64,000 nt of DNA from Paraprevotella xylaniphila YIT 11841. GTDB lineage: Bacteria > Bacteroidota > Bacteroidia > Bacteroidales > Bacteroidaceae. A program made the position numbers and the translations under genes. The stretch spans positions 26,597-90,596 of the forward strand of contig NZ_GL883825.1 of assembly GCF_000205165.1 (NCBI RefSeq). Reading direction: 5' to 3'. Below, one piece after another: positions 45,883-54,544 of this stretch; the first letter of the stretch is position 1; each line of letters starts with the position of its first letter. The notes under the pieces were generated by a model, which saw nothing but the letters and a program-made list of their open reading frames with translations, ran no database searches and was not told where the DNA came from.

Positions 45883-46754
45883 CGTCCCGTCAATGTATGA
45901 AAGCTCAGCCTGGCCGCTTCTTCATCCGGCCTGCATCCCAAAAGGTATATCGGCGAAAGGCGGATGATGTCCGAAATGGTGTCGCAATGCGCCGAATGAA
46001 TACGGCGGTCCCATTTCATGGTCGACACGGACGGCAAGAGCGAGGCAAAACTTTCCAATACGCTTTCTTCCCGTATCGTGTTTTCCGGGCATTGCCGCAA
46101 CTGTACAAAAGCTCCCACCGGCGCAGACACCCTGCGGTAACAAGGTGTTTTCCCGCTCCAGGGAGAACCGTAGACATGAACCGTCCCCTCCACCACTCTC
46201 ACCACCGGATTGTCATCGTTCATCAGGTCGGAGCCCGGGATGTGGCTCAACCACAACCGTGTATGCGTACTCTTCCCCGTCCCGCTCTTGCCCAGAAACA
46301 AATATCCCCGGCCGTCATTGCGGATTACGGAAGCATGCATCAGCAACGTGGCATACGGCGCGGAAGCAAAGGCATACACCAACATGAGGGCATTGTTCAA
46401 CCCGAACTTACGCCCTGCCTCGCTCTCTGCCACCAAAGCAGCCGTACAATCCGAAAAATCTGCATTAGCCTGCAAAATACAACACAAGTCCTTTTTATCA
46501 TCGCAGATTTCAAACTGGTAACTCCCGTCCGGCAGGCGGTAAACCCCGAAGTTGTTGCCCCCGCAATCGAACTGCCCGACTTCTTCTCCCGTCACCGGCC
46601 AACGAAAAGCATCATCTACCGAAAGACTGAAAAGCAGATTGCCTTCTTCTTCGCTCACAAAAGGCGAAAAAGAAGGCAATAAACTGCTATCATTTCCTGC
46701 ATCGCAGAAAACAATCCGGCACAGATGCCCTGCAATATTATATTGGTATTCCAT
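45879..46754 (-). CDS. HPr-kinase-like P-loop protein
   Basis: A 291-aa protein with an HPr kinase/PEPCK-like fold. The P-loop is GKSGTGKS (155-162), the preceding HASVI carries H140, and the acidic NDDNP (179-183) and GSPWSGKT (196-203) motifs follow. It lacks the N-terminal domain of true HprK and is the type found near PqqD proteins and in lasso-like RiPP clusters. There it phosphorylates peptides or proteins on Ser. It lies 6 nt behind the secreted protein gene and overlaps the S24-like gene. Confidence 0.85.
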   Translation of the reverse strand: MEYQYNIAGHLCRIVFCDAGNDSSLLPSFSPFVSEEEGNLLFSLSVDDAFRWPVTGEEVGQFDCGGNNFGVYRLPDGSYQFEICDDKKDLCCILQANADFSDCTAALVAESEAGRKFGLNNALMLVYAFASAPYATLLMHASVIRNDGRGYLFLGKSGTGKSTHTRLWLSHIPGSDLMNDDNPVVRVVEGTVHVYGSPWSGKTPCYRRVSAPVGAFVQLRQCPENTIREESVLESFASLLPSVSTMKWDRRIHSAHCDTISDIIRLSPIYLLGCRPDEEAARLSFHTLTGR

Positions 46755-46760
46755 CTGTTT

Positions 46761-47261
46761 CTATTTTTCGGGCTTGTCCTTAGAAGCCTTACGACGCTTT
46801 TCCTTTTTCGTCGCCTTGGGTTCGGCGGACTCCGGCACAGCTTTGACCGGCGGCTCGTAAACAGGCGATTGGAACTTGAAGCTTCCGTCTGTCAACTCTT
46901 TCAGCATCACGCTTCCGTCGCTGCCATACTGCTTCCTTATCTTATCATATTCTTCCATCAGCTTGCTCTTTTTCGTATGGAAAAATACTGCACACGTAGA
47001 ATTCGGCATTTGCTTTACCGCTTCCAGATAGGTCTGCAACTGGTCACTGTATACCGCACGGTCCATCAGAAAATCGTACTTCGTCTCGATATAAGCGCTG
47101 TCCAATTGTTGGATGTCTGTAATATATACCACAGAATCCGTGAAAGAAGCCGAAAATCCGAAGATATACACCGTAGCCCGTTCCACCTTTGCAGACAGAG
47201 ACATCCCTACGTATCCCAACACACAGGCCAATACCCCCCAATATTTAAAGTTAAAGTTCAT
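46761..47261 (-). CDS. Secreted protein of unknown function
   Basis: A 166-aa exported protein with signal peptide MNFNFKYWGVLACVLGYVGM, cleaved around SLSA. The mature part reads like one alpha/beta domain (ATVYIFGFSASFTDSVVYIT ... CAVFFHTKKSKLMEEYDKIR), followed by a Pro- then Lys/Arg-rich tail (KATKKEKRRKASKDKPEK). The frame is open to 47285, but the signal peptide fixes 47261. It sits 23 nt after rpoD and 6 nt before the HPr-kinase-like gene. No family recognised; its basic tail could be a substrate, but that is speculation. Confidence 0.7.
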   Translation of the reverse strand: MNFNFKYWGVLACVLGYVGMSLSAKVERATVYIFGFSASFTDSVVYITDIQQLDSAYIETKYDFLMDRAVYSDQLQTYLEAVKQMPNSTCAVFFHTKKSKLMEEYDKIRKQYGSDGSVMLKELTDGSFKFQSPVYEPPVKAVPESAEPKATKKEKRRKASKDKPEK

Positions 47262-47284
47262 CATTCCACCTTTTCCGCACGGCA

Positions 47285-48145
47285 TCAGCCGAGATAAGAC
47301 TTCAATAATTTACTCTTGGTGTTCTGACGCAAACGCCGGATGGCCTTTTCCTTAATTTGGCGCACGCGCTCGCGCGTAAGGTTGAACTTGTCCCCGATTT
47401 CCTCCAACGTCATTTCCTGGTGGTTGATACCGAAAAACATCTGGATAATCTCTTTTTCGCGTTCGGAAAGCGTGGACAACGCACGGTCAATCTCACGCGC
47501 AAGAGATTCGTTGACCAACGTACGGTCCGCCATCGGAGAATCGTCATTGACCAATACGTCCAACAAACTGTTGTCTTCTCCTTCCACAAACGGGGCATCC
47601 ACCGAAATATGGCGTCCGCTCACTTTCAAGGTATCGGAAATCTTGTCTACCGGAATCTCCAACTCGTCGGCAAGTTCCTCCGGACTCGGACGGCGCTCAT
47701 TCTCCTGCTCGAACTTGCTGAATGCCTTACTTATCTTATTCAACGAACCAACCTGGTTCAAGGGCAAACGTACGATACGGCTCTGCTCCGCCAAAGCCTG
47801 AAGAATGGACTGGCGAATCCACCACACCGCATAACTGATGAACTTGAATCCACGGGTTTCGTCGAACTTCTCAGCAGCTTTTATCAAGCCTAAGTTGCCC
47901 TCATTAATCAAATCCGGCAAACTCAGCCCTTGGTTCTGATACTGTTTGGCCACTGAAACCACGAAACGCAGATTGGCACGTGTCAGTTTTTCGAGTGCTA
48001 CACGATCACCTTTGCGAATGCGCTGTGCCAATTCCACTTCTTCTTCCACTGTAATCAGGTCCTCACGGCCGATTTCCTGCAAATACTTGTCAAGCGAAGC
48101 GCTCTCACGATTGGTGATACTTTTGGTAATCTTTAACTGTCTCAT
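47285..48145 (-). CDS. rpoD: Primary RNA polymerase sigma factor
   Basis: A 286-aa sigma-70 factor of the short Bacteroidetes type (like sigma-ABfr), lacking region 1.1 and the non-conserved domain. Region 1.2 is [18 protein letters not shown], region 2 holds [19 protein letters not shown], and region 4.2 [21 protein letters not shown]. This factor reads the TTTG/TAnnTTTG promoters found throughout the window. The frame is open to 48169, but the -7 element at 48169-48176 and the conserved [10 protein letters not shown] start favour 48145. Confidence 0.96.
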   Translation of the reverse strand: MRQLKITKSITNRESASLDKYLQEIGREDLITVEEEVELAQRIRKGDRVALEKLTRANLRFVVSVAKQYQNQGLSLPDLINEGNLGLIKAAEKFDETRGFKFISYAVWWIRQSILQALAEQSRIVRLPLNQVGSLNKISKAFSKFEQENERRPSPEELADELEIPVDKISDTLKVSGRHISVDAPFVEGEDNSLLDVLVNDDSPMADRTLVNESLAREIDRALSTLSEREKEIIQMFFGINHQEMTLEEIGDKFNLTRERVRQIKEKAIRRLRQNTKSKLLKSYLG

Positions 48146-48168
48146 TCTCCTACTACATATTAAACGCA

Positions 48169-48176
48169 CAAAGTTA
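48169..48176 (-). promoter_or_regulatory. -7 promoter element for rpoD and its downstream unit
   Basis: Minus strand TAACTTTG (TAnnTTTG), 24 nt before ATG 48145. No separate promoter was seen in front of the following genes, so this one may drive the whole unit down to 44750. Confidence 0.55.
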
Positions 48177-48296
48177 CCAAAAAAATCCGGATTAGGCCGT
48201 AAATATTTGCATAAATATTAATCGGCCTGCCCGGATTTACGCTTTAACCAAGCCCGAAACCCGACCTTCTGTCCGTCCCGGAGCACCGTGACACGT

Positions 48297-49547
48297 TCAT
48301 TTGCTCCTTGATTTGTACTTGTGAAAGAACAACACCGGATTGGAATCTCCCTTTATCCCCATCAGTTTTTCATACTCGTCTATTTTCGGATTCAGGTGTC
48401 CTTTGTCGATAACGTCCTCAATAAAATAGGGAATAAAATCTACGCGCAGGACGGACAGGACGCCTTCTTCATCGCTGTAACACATGTCCAAGGGAATATT
48501 GTTGTTCTCGAAGAGATAGTCGTCCTTAAAGGATGGCGCAACCCAAGTCTCTTTCGTCTTTACATCGTGAAGTAAATACATGATTTCGTCTCCTTTCCTA
48601 TATTGAAATGAGACCATTCCGTCCAACTCCACAAAACGCGAAATGCAGAATATACAATCCTCCTCATGCAAATCGGAGACATTATAATTAAACTCTTCCC
48701 CCGGGCCGCAGTCACTGATGAGTTTTTTCATCCGTTTCTTTGAAACAAAATCCTCACTTTTCACTACACAATACGGCTTGATTCCCTCTTTTGTGACAGC
48801 CATAATCGTATCGGAAAACAATTCCACATACTTAGGCGCATCCGTATTTTTAGAGTAAAAGAAACTAAAAGGTAATCTCAAAGGAAAATTCCACCCCCGG
48901 TTGTAATCGTCGGCCTTCAGGCAGGAAGCTATTTGCGTTCCAGTCTTCCCATCTATTTCTTTCAACAGGTAATTTTCAGAATCTGCATCCAAAGACGTAC
49001 GGTCCACGTACAGTTTTCCGCCAAGATACAGCATGCTATAACTCCTATATCCGTTCCGTTTCGTTTTTATGGAAGAGATGTACCCATTGGTACGAAGGTC
49101 GTATTTATGAGCCATATCCAAAGCATCGTCCCACAGATAAATAACGCCGTTTTCACGGTCTATGGAAAAATCTGAAAGTTCCCAATATTCCCCGTGCCCC
49201 CGGCCTTGGTGTCCTATCTGCCTTAGGAAAGAGCCGTCTCGCTGGAATACGTACAAGGCCGGGACTTTATCATCCAAAATATAGATATTGCCTTCATATA
49301 TATCTATGGCAGAAACGTCCTGAATAATACATTCCGGACAGATTTCCAATACTATCACGTCCGGCTCTTCCAATATGGAAGAATACAGCAACGCATCCTC
49401 TTGTTTGGCCTTGTCGATGTCTACCACCTCTACATCACGATTCTCCCCTACCGGAACATCCGCGCCACGCCCTTTCTTTCCCCCGCATGCCGCCGCCAAC
49501 ATCAACAGCACAGCCGCCCCCGATACCATCTTACCGATCTTCCTCAT
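48297..49547 (-). CDS. Six-bladed beta-propeller lipoprotein
   Basis: A 416-aa lipoprotein (lipobox MLAAAC, lipidated Cys about 21). The body shows propeller marks: ISAIDIYEGNIYILDD-like sequence, the turn FLRQIGHQGRGHGEYWELSD, and SIDRENGVIYLWDDALD. It is the same fold class as the 365-aa protein at 21392-22489. Members are common, usually multi-copy, in Bacteroides and of unknown function. It stands alone with its own promoter (49573-49580) and is not near a sigma/anti-sigma pair. Confidence 0.78.
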   Translation of the reverse strand: MRKIGKMVSGAAVLLMLAAACGGKKGRGADVPVGENRDVEVVDIDKAKQEDALLYSSILEEPDVIVLEICPECIIQDVSAIDIYEGNIYILDDKVPALYVFQRDGSFLRQIGHQGRGHGEYWELSDFSIDRENGVIYLWDDALDMAHKYDLRTNGYISSIKTKRNGYRSYSMLYLGGKLYVDRTSLDADSENYLLKEIDGKTGTQIASCLKADDYNRGWNFPLRLPFSFFYSKNTDAPKYVELFSDTIMAVTKEGIKPYCVVKSEDFVSKKRMKKLISDCGPGEEFNYNVSDLHEEDCIFCISRFVELDGMVSFQYRKGDEIMYLLHDVKTKETWVAPSFKDDYLFENNNIPLDMCYSDEEGVLSVLRVDFIPYFIEDVIDKGHLNPKIDEYEKLMGIKGDSNPVLFFHKYKSRSK

Positions 49548-49572
49548 AACTACCTATTTATAAAGTGACCTA

Positions 49573-49580
49573 CAAAGGTA
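49573..49580 (-). promoter_or_regulatory. -7 promoter element for the 416-aa lipoprotein gene
   Basis: Minus strand TACCTTTG, with GTTG at 49601-49604 20 nt further upstream as a -33 candidate. Confidence 0.6.
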
Positions 49581-49604
49581 TATAAAACATCAAGCCGCAG
49601 CAAC

Positions 49605-50233
49605 CGGTTTCTCTCTTACATTCTTCACTCCGGATTTTCGCAAGTCTTTGACGTGGCAGAGACAAAACTATCATCCTGCCATCCTCTACACATTTTTACT
49701 GACAAAACGAAAGTCCTTATCCATCTTTCCGGGATGAAAAACCACGTGTTCCGCACATTTTAGAATTAAATCAAATACATCTTTTTACACTTCAAGCCCG
49801 TTATTTTGTTTTTTTAATCCAAAACACGCGTCAATCTCAGGCGAACGAAAAATCATTCGGCTGAGAAAACAATTTTTTTCTCCGCAGATTTTGGAGACAG
49901 CCTCCGCTTATTAGCCGAAAACCTTCCTGAAAACGAAGTCCGGACAGGCTTTTGAAGCCCGTTTTTTCTCTATTTGGCACGTTCCCGTCGCCAAAAGAAA
50001 GATGTCAAAACGACAGGCCGGACACGCTCCGAACTTACACTCTCCTTCTCCGCTTGCGGCAAGAGTGGCCTTTCGTCCCGGCATCATGCCACAAAGAAGC
50101 CATGAAACGCTTACACGTTACTCCCGTCACAATGCACGAGATTCGCGTATTTCCGTACACTTCCGCCACGGCTCACGAATAGCCGAATCTCGCGAAAGGC
50201 TGGTTGACATATTGTCAAAAAGATAAAAACAAG
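49605..50233. other. Intergenic region with no credible gene
   Basis: About 630 bases between the lipoprotein gene and the degP terminator. It holds copy D of the palindromic element (49831-49888). A weak inverted repeat, CGAGATTCG (50137-50145) against CGAATCTCG (50184-50192), lies further on. The frames on the plus strand around 49950-50230 have no homology I recognise and no promoter. Confidence 0.55.
49831..49888. repeat. Palindromic intergenic element, copy D
   Basis: CAATCTCAG..GAACGAAAAATCATTCGGCTGAGA matches 3106-3139 of copy A in all but the two or three bases of its left inner arm. TCTCAGGCGAA pairs with TTCGGCTGAGA (10 of 11). It lacks the right-hand TTTGGCGCAG module. Confidence 0.7.
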
Positions 50234-50300
50234 ACAGAAGAACATAAGGACAGATGTTTCCTTGCTGACGCAAACATCTTTTGTCCTTATGTTCTTCTGT
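50234..50300 (-). terminator. Long hairpin terminator after degP
   Basis: A perfect 19-nt stem (50234-50252 with 50282-50300), continued by GATGTTT/AAACATC with a 3-nt bulge. On the minus strand it leads into CTTGTTTTTATCTTTTT. It starts 46 nt past the degP stop. Confidence 0.8.
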
Positions 50301-50345
50301 ATAGGATGGCAGACTTTCAAACCAGGCCTGTCAGCCCGTCACCGT

Positions 50346-51818
50346 TTATTTCTCATCCAATTCCACCACTGCGCTTCTCAACCGTCCGCTTTGCGTCACG
50401 GCACGAATCCACAGGATACGGTCGGAAGAACGGTTGGCTTCTTTTACAGCCTCTTCAAAATCTTCCATCGTGTTCATAGGCCTGTCATTCACTTGCAGGA
50501 TAATCCAACCTTTCTCTACTCCGGCATCCGCCATTTTACCTTTCTTCACGGCTACGACCTCCAAACCGTTCGGCAAGTTCAACTGGCGTTTAGTCTCGCT
50601 GTCCAAAGGCTTCAAGGCTGCCCCGAACTGGTCCATATCCATTTGCTCCAACACCTTGGTGTTGCCTTGCGCGTTGCGCAACACAGCTGTCACGGTGTCT
50701 TTCTTCTTGTTACGCATATAAGTGATTTTCACCTTGTCTCCCGGACGCATCGTACTGATGGCTTCCTGCAACTCGGCCATCTTCTTTACATCCTTACCGT
50801 TGACAGCAATGACCACGTCGCCCTTGCGCAACCCGGCCTCGGAAGCAGTGGAGTTGTCCTGAACTTCGGCCACATAAACACCGTTTACCGTACCCAAGTC
50901 CACCTCGTTGCCCTTGGACTTCTCGTCATCGATGTACCGGGTCACATCATTACCCATCACACCTAATTGGGCACGCTGCACGACGCCGAATTCCTTCAGG
51001 TCGGCCACGACCTTGTTCATGATGGTCGTCGGGATGGCAAAACCATAACCCGTATAAGAACCCGTCTGGGAATAAATCATCGCATTGATGCCCACCAACT
51101 CTCCACGTGCATTGACCAACGCGCCACCGGAATTACCACGGTTGATGGCGGCATCCGTCTGGATGAAGCTTTCTATGGAATTGGCACCCATCGAACGTGC
51201 TTTCGCACTGACGATACCTGCCGTCACCGTGGAAGTCAGGTTGAAGGGATTACCCACGGCCAAGACCCACTCTCCCAACTTCAAATCATCGGAATTGCCG
51301 ATAGGCAGGGTCGGGAAATTCTTGCCCTCGATTTTAATCAAGGCCAAATCGGTCTGCTCGTCCGTACCGATAATGCGCCCCTTGAACTCGCGGTTGTCGT
51401 TCAGCTTCACCAACAATTCGTCCGCCTCGCTCACCACGTGGTTGTTGGTCACGATATAACCGTCGGAAGAAATAATCACTCCCGAACCAGAACCTTCACG
51501 CTTCGGGGTCTGTATTTGCCGCTGTTGGCGGCCTCCGCCCCCGAATCCGAAGAAATCACCGAAGAAGTCGGAGAACGGATCCTGTACGTCCACGGTCTTC
51601 GTCTTACTGTTCGTCGTCACCTTGATGTATACCACTGCGTTGACGGACGTCTCCGCAGCCTGGGTCAAATCCACCAAGCCGGAGGGGGCGGCCGAAGGCT
51701 GTGCCTTGACCGGTGTCTCCACGCATCCCATCACACAAAAGCTGCCTATGAAAAGGGCGGCTGTTCCCAATACCTTTCTTGTTGTCTCTTTCATTGTTTC
51801 TGTTGTCATATTGTTCAT
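50346..51818 (-). CDS. DegP/HtrA-type periplasmic serine protease
   Basis: A 490-aa exported protease with two PDZ domains. The catalytic triad is H127 in TNNHVV, D157 in TDLALI and S230 in NRGNSGGAL. A long Gly- and Phe-rich LA loop (DPFSDFFGDFFGFGGGG) precedes the domain. The PDZ domains lie at about 300-390 and 410-485 (EAGLRKGDVVIAVNG and DAGVEKGWIILQVND). It degrades or refolds damaged envelope proteins. The N-terminal Met could be one of several (MNNMTTETMK). Confidence 0.95.
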   Translation of the reverse strand: MNNMTTETMKETTRKVLGTAALFIGSFCVMGCVETPVKAQPSAAPSGLVDLTQAAETSVNAVVYIKVTTNSKTKTVDVQDPFSDFFGDFFGFGGGGRQQRQIQTPKREGSGSGVIISSDGYIVTNNHVVSEADELLVKLNDNREFKGRIIGTDEQTDLALIKIEGKNFPTLPIGNSDDLKLGEWVLAVGNPFNLTSTVTAGIVSAKARSMGANSIESFIQTDAAINRGNSGGALVNARGELVGINAMIYSQTGSYTGYGFAIPTTIMNKVVADLKEFGVVQRAQLGVMGNDVTRYIDDEKSKGNEVDLGTVNGVYVAEVQDNSTASEAGLRKGDVVIAVNGKDVKKMAELQEAISTMRPGDKVKITYMRNKKKDTVTAVLRNAQGNTKVLEQMDMDQFGAALKPLDSETKRQLNLPNGLEVVAVKKGKMADAGVEKGWIILQVNDRPMNTMEDFEEAVKEANRSSDRILWIRAVTQSGRLRSAVVELDEK

Positions 51819-51849
51819 ACTAAATGATTCTTTTCGTCATAAACTTGCA

Positions 51850-51857
51850 CAAAAGTA
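51850..51857 (-). promoter_or_regulatory. -7 promoter element for the DegP-like gene
   Basis: Minus strand TACTTTTG (TAnnTTTG), 31 nt before the ATG. Confidence 0.5.
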
Positions 51858-51979
51858 ACGCCAAAGGACTTGTAATGTATCCTTTCAGTTTCCTTTTTGC
51901 TATCTTTTAACAGAGAATTCTTTCCCATTAACAGCGATTAAAATCGGACACTGACATTTTTACATTCGTTGACCTGAAT

Positions 51980-52010
51980 TTTGTCAGCTCGAAAAAAAGA
52001 AGTACTTTTG
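51980..52010 (+). promoter_or_regulatory. Promoter of RNase P RNA
   Basis: TTTG (51980-51983), a 19-nt spacer and TACTTTTG (52003-52010). An exact match to the Bacteroidetes consensus, ending about 8 nt before the RNA starts. Confidence 0.8.
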
Positions 52011-52018
52011 TGACATCA

Positions 52019-52382
52019 AAGCAGTGGGCCGGCTTGCCGCTGCCGGCTCAGGCCGGGAGAGGAAAGTCCGGGCAACACAGGGCATTCCACTTCTTAACGG
52101 GAAGTAATCCGTGAGGGTTAGAGCGTGCAGAAGAAAAGAACCGCCGTCCGCAAGGACGGTAAGGGTGAGAAGGCGGGGTAAGAGCCCACCGGCCGGATGG
52201 CGACATCCGGGCCGTGCATTCTGGAAGTTGAAAGTTCGCGTATACCGGCGCCACAAGAGAGGGCGGCCCGCCCGAGCCGGAGGGTAGAACGATAGAGCCT
52301 TGCGGTGACGTAAGGTCTGGATAAATGGCAAGCACTTCGTTTCATACGAGGCACAGAACCCGGCTTACAGGCCGACTGCTTT
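52019..52382 (+). ncRNA. rnpB: RNase P RNA (bacterial type A)
   Basis: The catalytic RNA of RNase P, which matures tRNA 5' ends. Conserved regions are in order: GAGGAAAGTCCGGGC (CR I), the AACGG...GGTAAGGGTGAGAAGG stretch with AGAGCCCACCGG, and the 3' ACAGAACCCGGCTTACAG (CR V region). The ends pair as helix P1 (GCAGT at 52021-52025 with ACTGC near 52375). A T-rich run (TTTTTCTTTTTT from about 52380) ends the transcript. The length of about 360 nt is typical. Exact ends are estimated. Confidence 0.95.
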
Positions 52383-52416
52383 TTCTTTTTTCATCACCTT
52401 TTAACATGAAAAGCCT

Positions 52417-53730
52417 ATGCCGTTCAACATGCATCAACTGGAATTCTTCTTCACGCACAAAATATGGTTCATCAATGAAGAAAAGTTTCCACCGGTCAAA
52501 AAATACGCATTCAACGCCCTCCGCAAATTAGTGCTCACGTCTGAATGCTACCTGTCCAAGCACCTGAACAGCCATGCTTCGGCCCTGACCTACTCCACCA
52601 TACTGGCCACCGTCCCCATCTTGGCCATCATTTTTGCCATCGGCCGGGGATTGGGATACGGTTCCATCATCGAAGAGAAAATCAAAAGCAACCTGAGCGT
52701 CAACCAACAGTTTGCCGACATGGTGCTGAATTTCATCAATTCATACCTTGAGCATACGCAAAGCGGCATCTTCATCGGTTTCGGCCTGCTTTTATTGTTG
52801 TACACCGTCGTCCAACTGACCGCCAACATCGAAATCGCCCTGAACAGCATTTGGAACGTGAAAAACCAACGCTCCATTTACCGCCAGATAACGGACTATA
52901 TCAGCGTCTTCCTTCTTCTGCCCATCCTGATCATCATCAGCAGCGGCCTTTCCATATTCCTGGCTACCATCGCACAAGACTATCCGAATTTCATGGTGCT
53001 CAGCACTACGGTGAAGATTCTCATCAAACTGTCCCCATACGCCTTGAGCGGCCTGCTCTTCACAGCCCTCTACATGTACATGCCCAATACGGACATCCGT
53101 TTCCGGAATGCCGTCCTTCCGGGTTTCATCGCCGGTACGGCGTTCCAGTTCCTTCAATATTTCTACATCCATTCCCAGATATGGGTGTCCAGCTACAATG
53201 CCATTTACGGGTCGTTCGCAGCCTTGCCCATGTTCATGCTGTGGGTCAATTTCTCATGGATTATCTGCCTTTTCGGTGCCCAACTTTCTTATGCCAACCA
53301 AAACCTGAGAAGTTACTACTACATCAAAGACATCCATAAGATAAGCCGCAGCTACCACGACGTGCTGCTCATCCTCATCATGTCGAAAGTGTGCAAACGG
53401 TTTGAAAAAGGTATGGAGGGCTACACCGCGAAAGGGCTTTCGGTAGAAACGAACCTCCCGTCAGGAGTGGTCGGCCGCCTGACCCACGAACTGAGCCGGA
53501 TGCACCTGTTGGTTCTCGACGGGACGAACGAAGATGCCGCCGTGCGCTTTGCCCCGGCCGAAGACATCAACCATCTGACTGTAAACCTGCTGTTGGAACG
53601 AATAGACAATTATGGCGACAAATTCACTCCGGCAGCCATCCACCGGAACAATACGGAATGGGAAAACATACGTGAACTACGTGCGCGATATATAAATAAG
53701 GAGAAACCCATCCTGCTCAAAGATATCTGA
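52417..53730 (+). CDS. YihY/BrkB-family membrane protein
   Basis: A 437-aa inner-membrane protein of the YihY family, once misnamed RNase BN. About six hydrophobic segments lie between residues 60 and 300, with the family marks SHASALTYSTILATVPILA and YGSFAALPMFMLWVNFSWII. A C-terminal soluble ~130 residues (from about 305) looks like a winged-helix-type extension, common in Bacteroidetes members. The function is unknown; a transport role has been proposed for the family. It follows rnpB with no clear promoter of its own. ATG 52429 is an alternative start. Confidence 0.88.
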   Translation: MPFNMHQLEFFFTHKIWFINEEKFPPVKKYAFNALRKLVLTSECYLSKHLNSHASALTYSTILATVPILAIIFAIGRGLGYGSIIEEKIKSNLSVNQQFADMVLNFINSYLEHTQSGIFIGFGLLLLLYTVVQLTANIEIALNSIWNVKNQRSIYRQITDYISVFLLLPILIIISSGLSIFLATIAQDYPNFMVLSTTVKILIKLSPYALSGLLFTALYMYMPNTDIRFRNAVLPGFIAGTAFQFLQYFYIHSQIWVSSYNAIYGSFAALPMFMLWVNFSWIICLFGAQLSYANQNLRSYYYIKDIHKISRSYHDVLLILIMSKVCKRFEKGMEGYTAKGLSVETNLPSGVVGRLTHELSRMHLLVLDGTNEDAAVRFAPAEDINHLTVNLLLERIDNYGDKFTPAAIHRNNTEWENIRELRARYINKEKPILLKDI

Positions 53731-53743
53731 GCGAGAATGGGTT
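53705..53743 (+). terminator. Hairpin spanning the end of the BrkB-family gene
   Basis: AACCCATCCTGCTCA (53705-53719) pairs with TGAGCGAGAATGGGTT (53728-53743) with one mismatch and one bulge. The stop codon lies in the stem. Confidence 0.5.
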
Positions 53744-53786
53744 CATAGGGCTTTTACGGCCAATACAAAGCAAAAGCCGCCCCTTC

Positions 53787-54395
53787 CTATTCATTGAGCA
53801 GACCCGTCATGCGGCTCAGATACTTGCCGATGATGTCGAACTCGAGGTTGACCACTGAACCCGGTTTCAAAGAATGGAAATTGGTATGCTCATACGTATA
53901 AGGAATTATGCAAACCTGAAAAGTGTCTTTTGTGGGATGGCATACCGTGAGACTGACACCGTTGACCGTCACCGAACCTTTATCCACACAAAAATAGCCC
54001 CTCTTCACCATTCCGGCATCAAAAGCATGGCGGAAAGTATAGACATAACTGCCTTCGGCATCTTCGACCGACACACACTCGGCCGTACAGTCCACATGCC
54101 CCTGTACGATATGCCCGTCCAACCGCCCGTTCATCATCATGGAACGTTCCACATTCACCTCGTCGCCCACTTTCAAAAGCCCGAGATTCGAACGTTCGAG
54201 CGTCTCCTTCATCGCCGTCACCGTATAACACCCGTCCTGAATGCGGACCACCGTAAGGCACACGCCGTTATGGGCCACGCTTTGGTCTATCTTCAGTTCG
54301 TCCACAAAAGAGCATTGCAAAGTAAAATGCACATTTTCCTGCTCTTTCATAATCCCGGTGACCCGGGCACATTCTTCTACAATTCCTGAGAACAT
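53787..54395 (-). CDS. ribE: Riboflavin synthase, alpha subunit
   Basis: A 202-aa enzyme that dismutates two molecules of dimethyl-ribityllumazine to riboflavin. It is built of two lumazine-binding barrels. The first starts MFSGIVEECARVTGI and contains SVAHNGVCLTVV; the second contains VDKGSVTVNGVSLTV. Length is normal. It stands alone, without other rib genes. No FMN riboswitch is visible upstream. Confidence 0.95.
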   Translation of the reverse strand: MFSGIVEECARVTGIMKEQENVHFTLQCSFVDELKIDQSVAHNGVCLTVVRIQDGCYTVTAMKETLERSNLGLLKVGDEVNVERSMMMNGRLDGHIVQGHVDCTAECVSVEDAEGSYVYTFRHAFDAGMVKRGYFCVDKGSVTVNGVSLTVCHPTKDTFQVCIIPYTYEHTNFHSLKPGSVVNLEFDIIGKYLSRMTGLLNE

Positions 54396-54430
54396 AATCC
54401 TATCACGTTTTATAGTTTTCTTTCAAATTT

Positions 54431-54438
54431 CAAATATA
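54431..54438 (-). promoter_or_regulatory. -7 promoter element for ribE
   Basis: Minus strand TATATTTG (TAnnTTTG), 35 nt before the ATG. Confidence 0.5.
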
Positions 54439-54523
54439 CTCTTTTTAGTAGACATATTCAGCGATTCAGTCGAAAAAAAATCCCTCATAGTACAATTTAT
54501 TTCCTCCCCATCTTTATTCTTTG

Positions 54524-54531
54524 TACTTTTG
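54524..54531 (+). promoter_or_regulatory. -7 promoter element of the MacAB-TolC-LytSR operon
   Basis: TACTTTTG (TAnnTTTG). It overlaps the upstream part of the open frame, so translation starts at ATG 54545 or 54554. Confidence 0.6.
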
Positions 54532-54544
54532 TACAGTTAAAAAG

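Noticed and set aside
45122..47261. Calling the PqqD-containing unit a complete RiPP cluster
   Set aside because: No precursor-sized ORF fits in the gaps (6-23 nt or overlaps), and no radical SAM, cyclase or dehydratase is present. It is reported only as a maturation-like module.
50101..50200. Possible small RNA gene around CGAGATTCG/CGAATCTCG
   Set aside because: The inverted repeat is short with a long loop, and there is no promoter element or T-run.
49952..50226. Short plus-strand frames in the gap before the degP terminator
   Set aside because: No promoter, no homology and biased composition; treated as non-coding.
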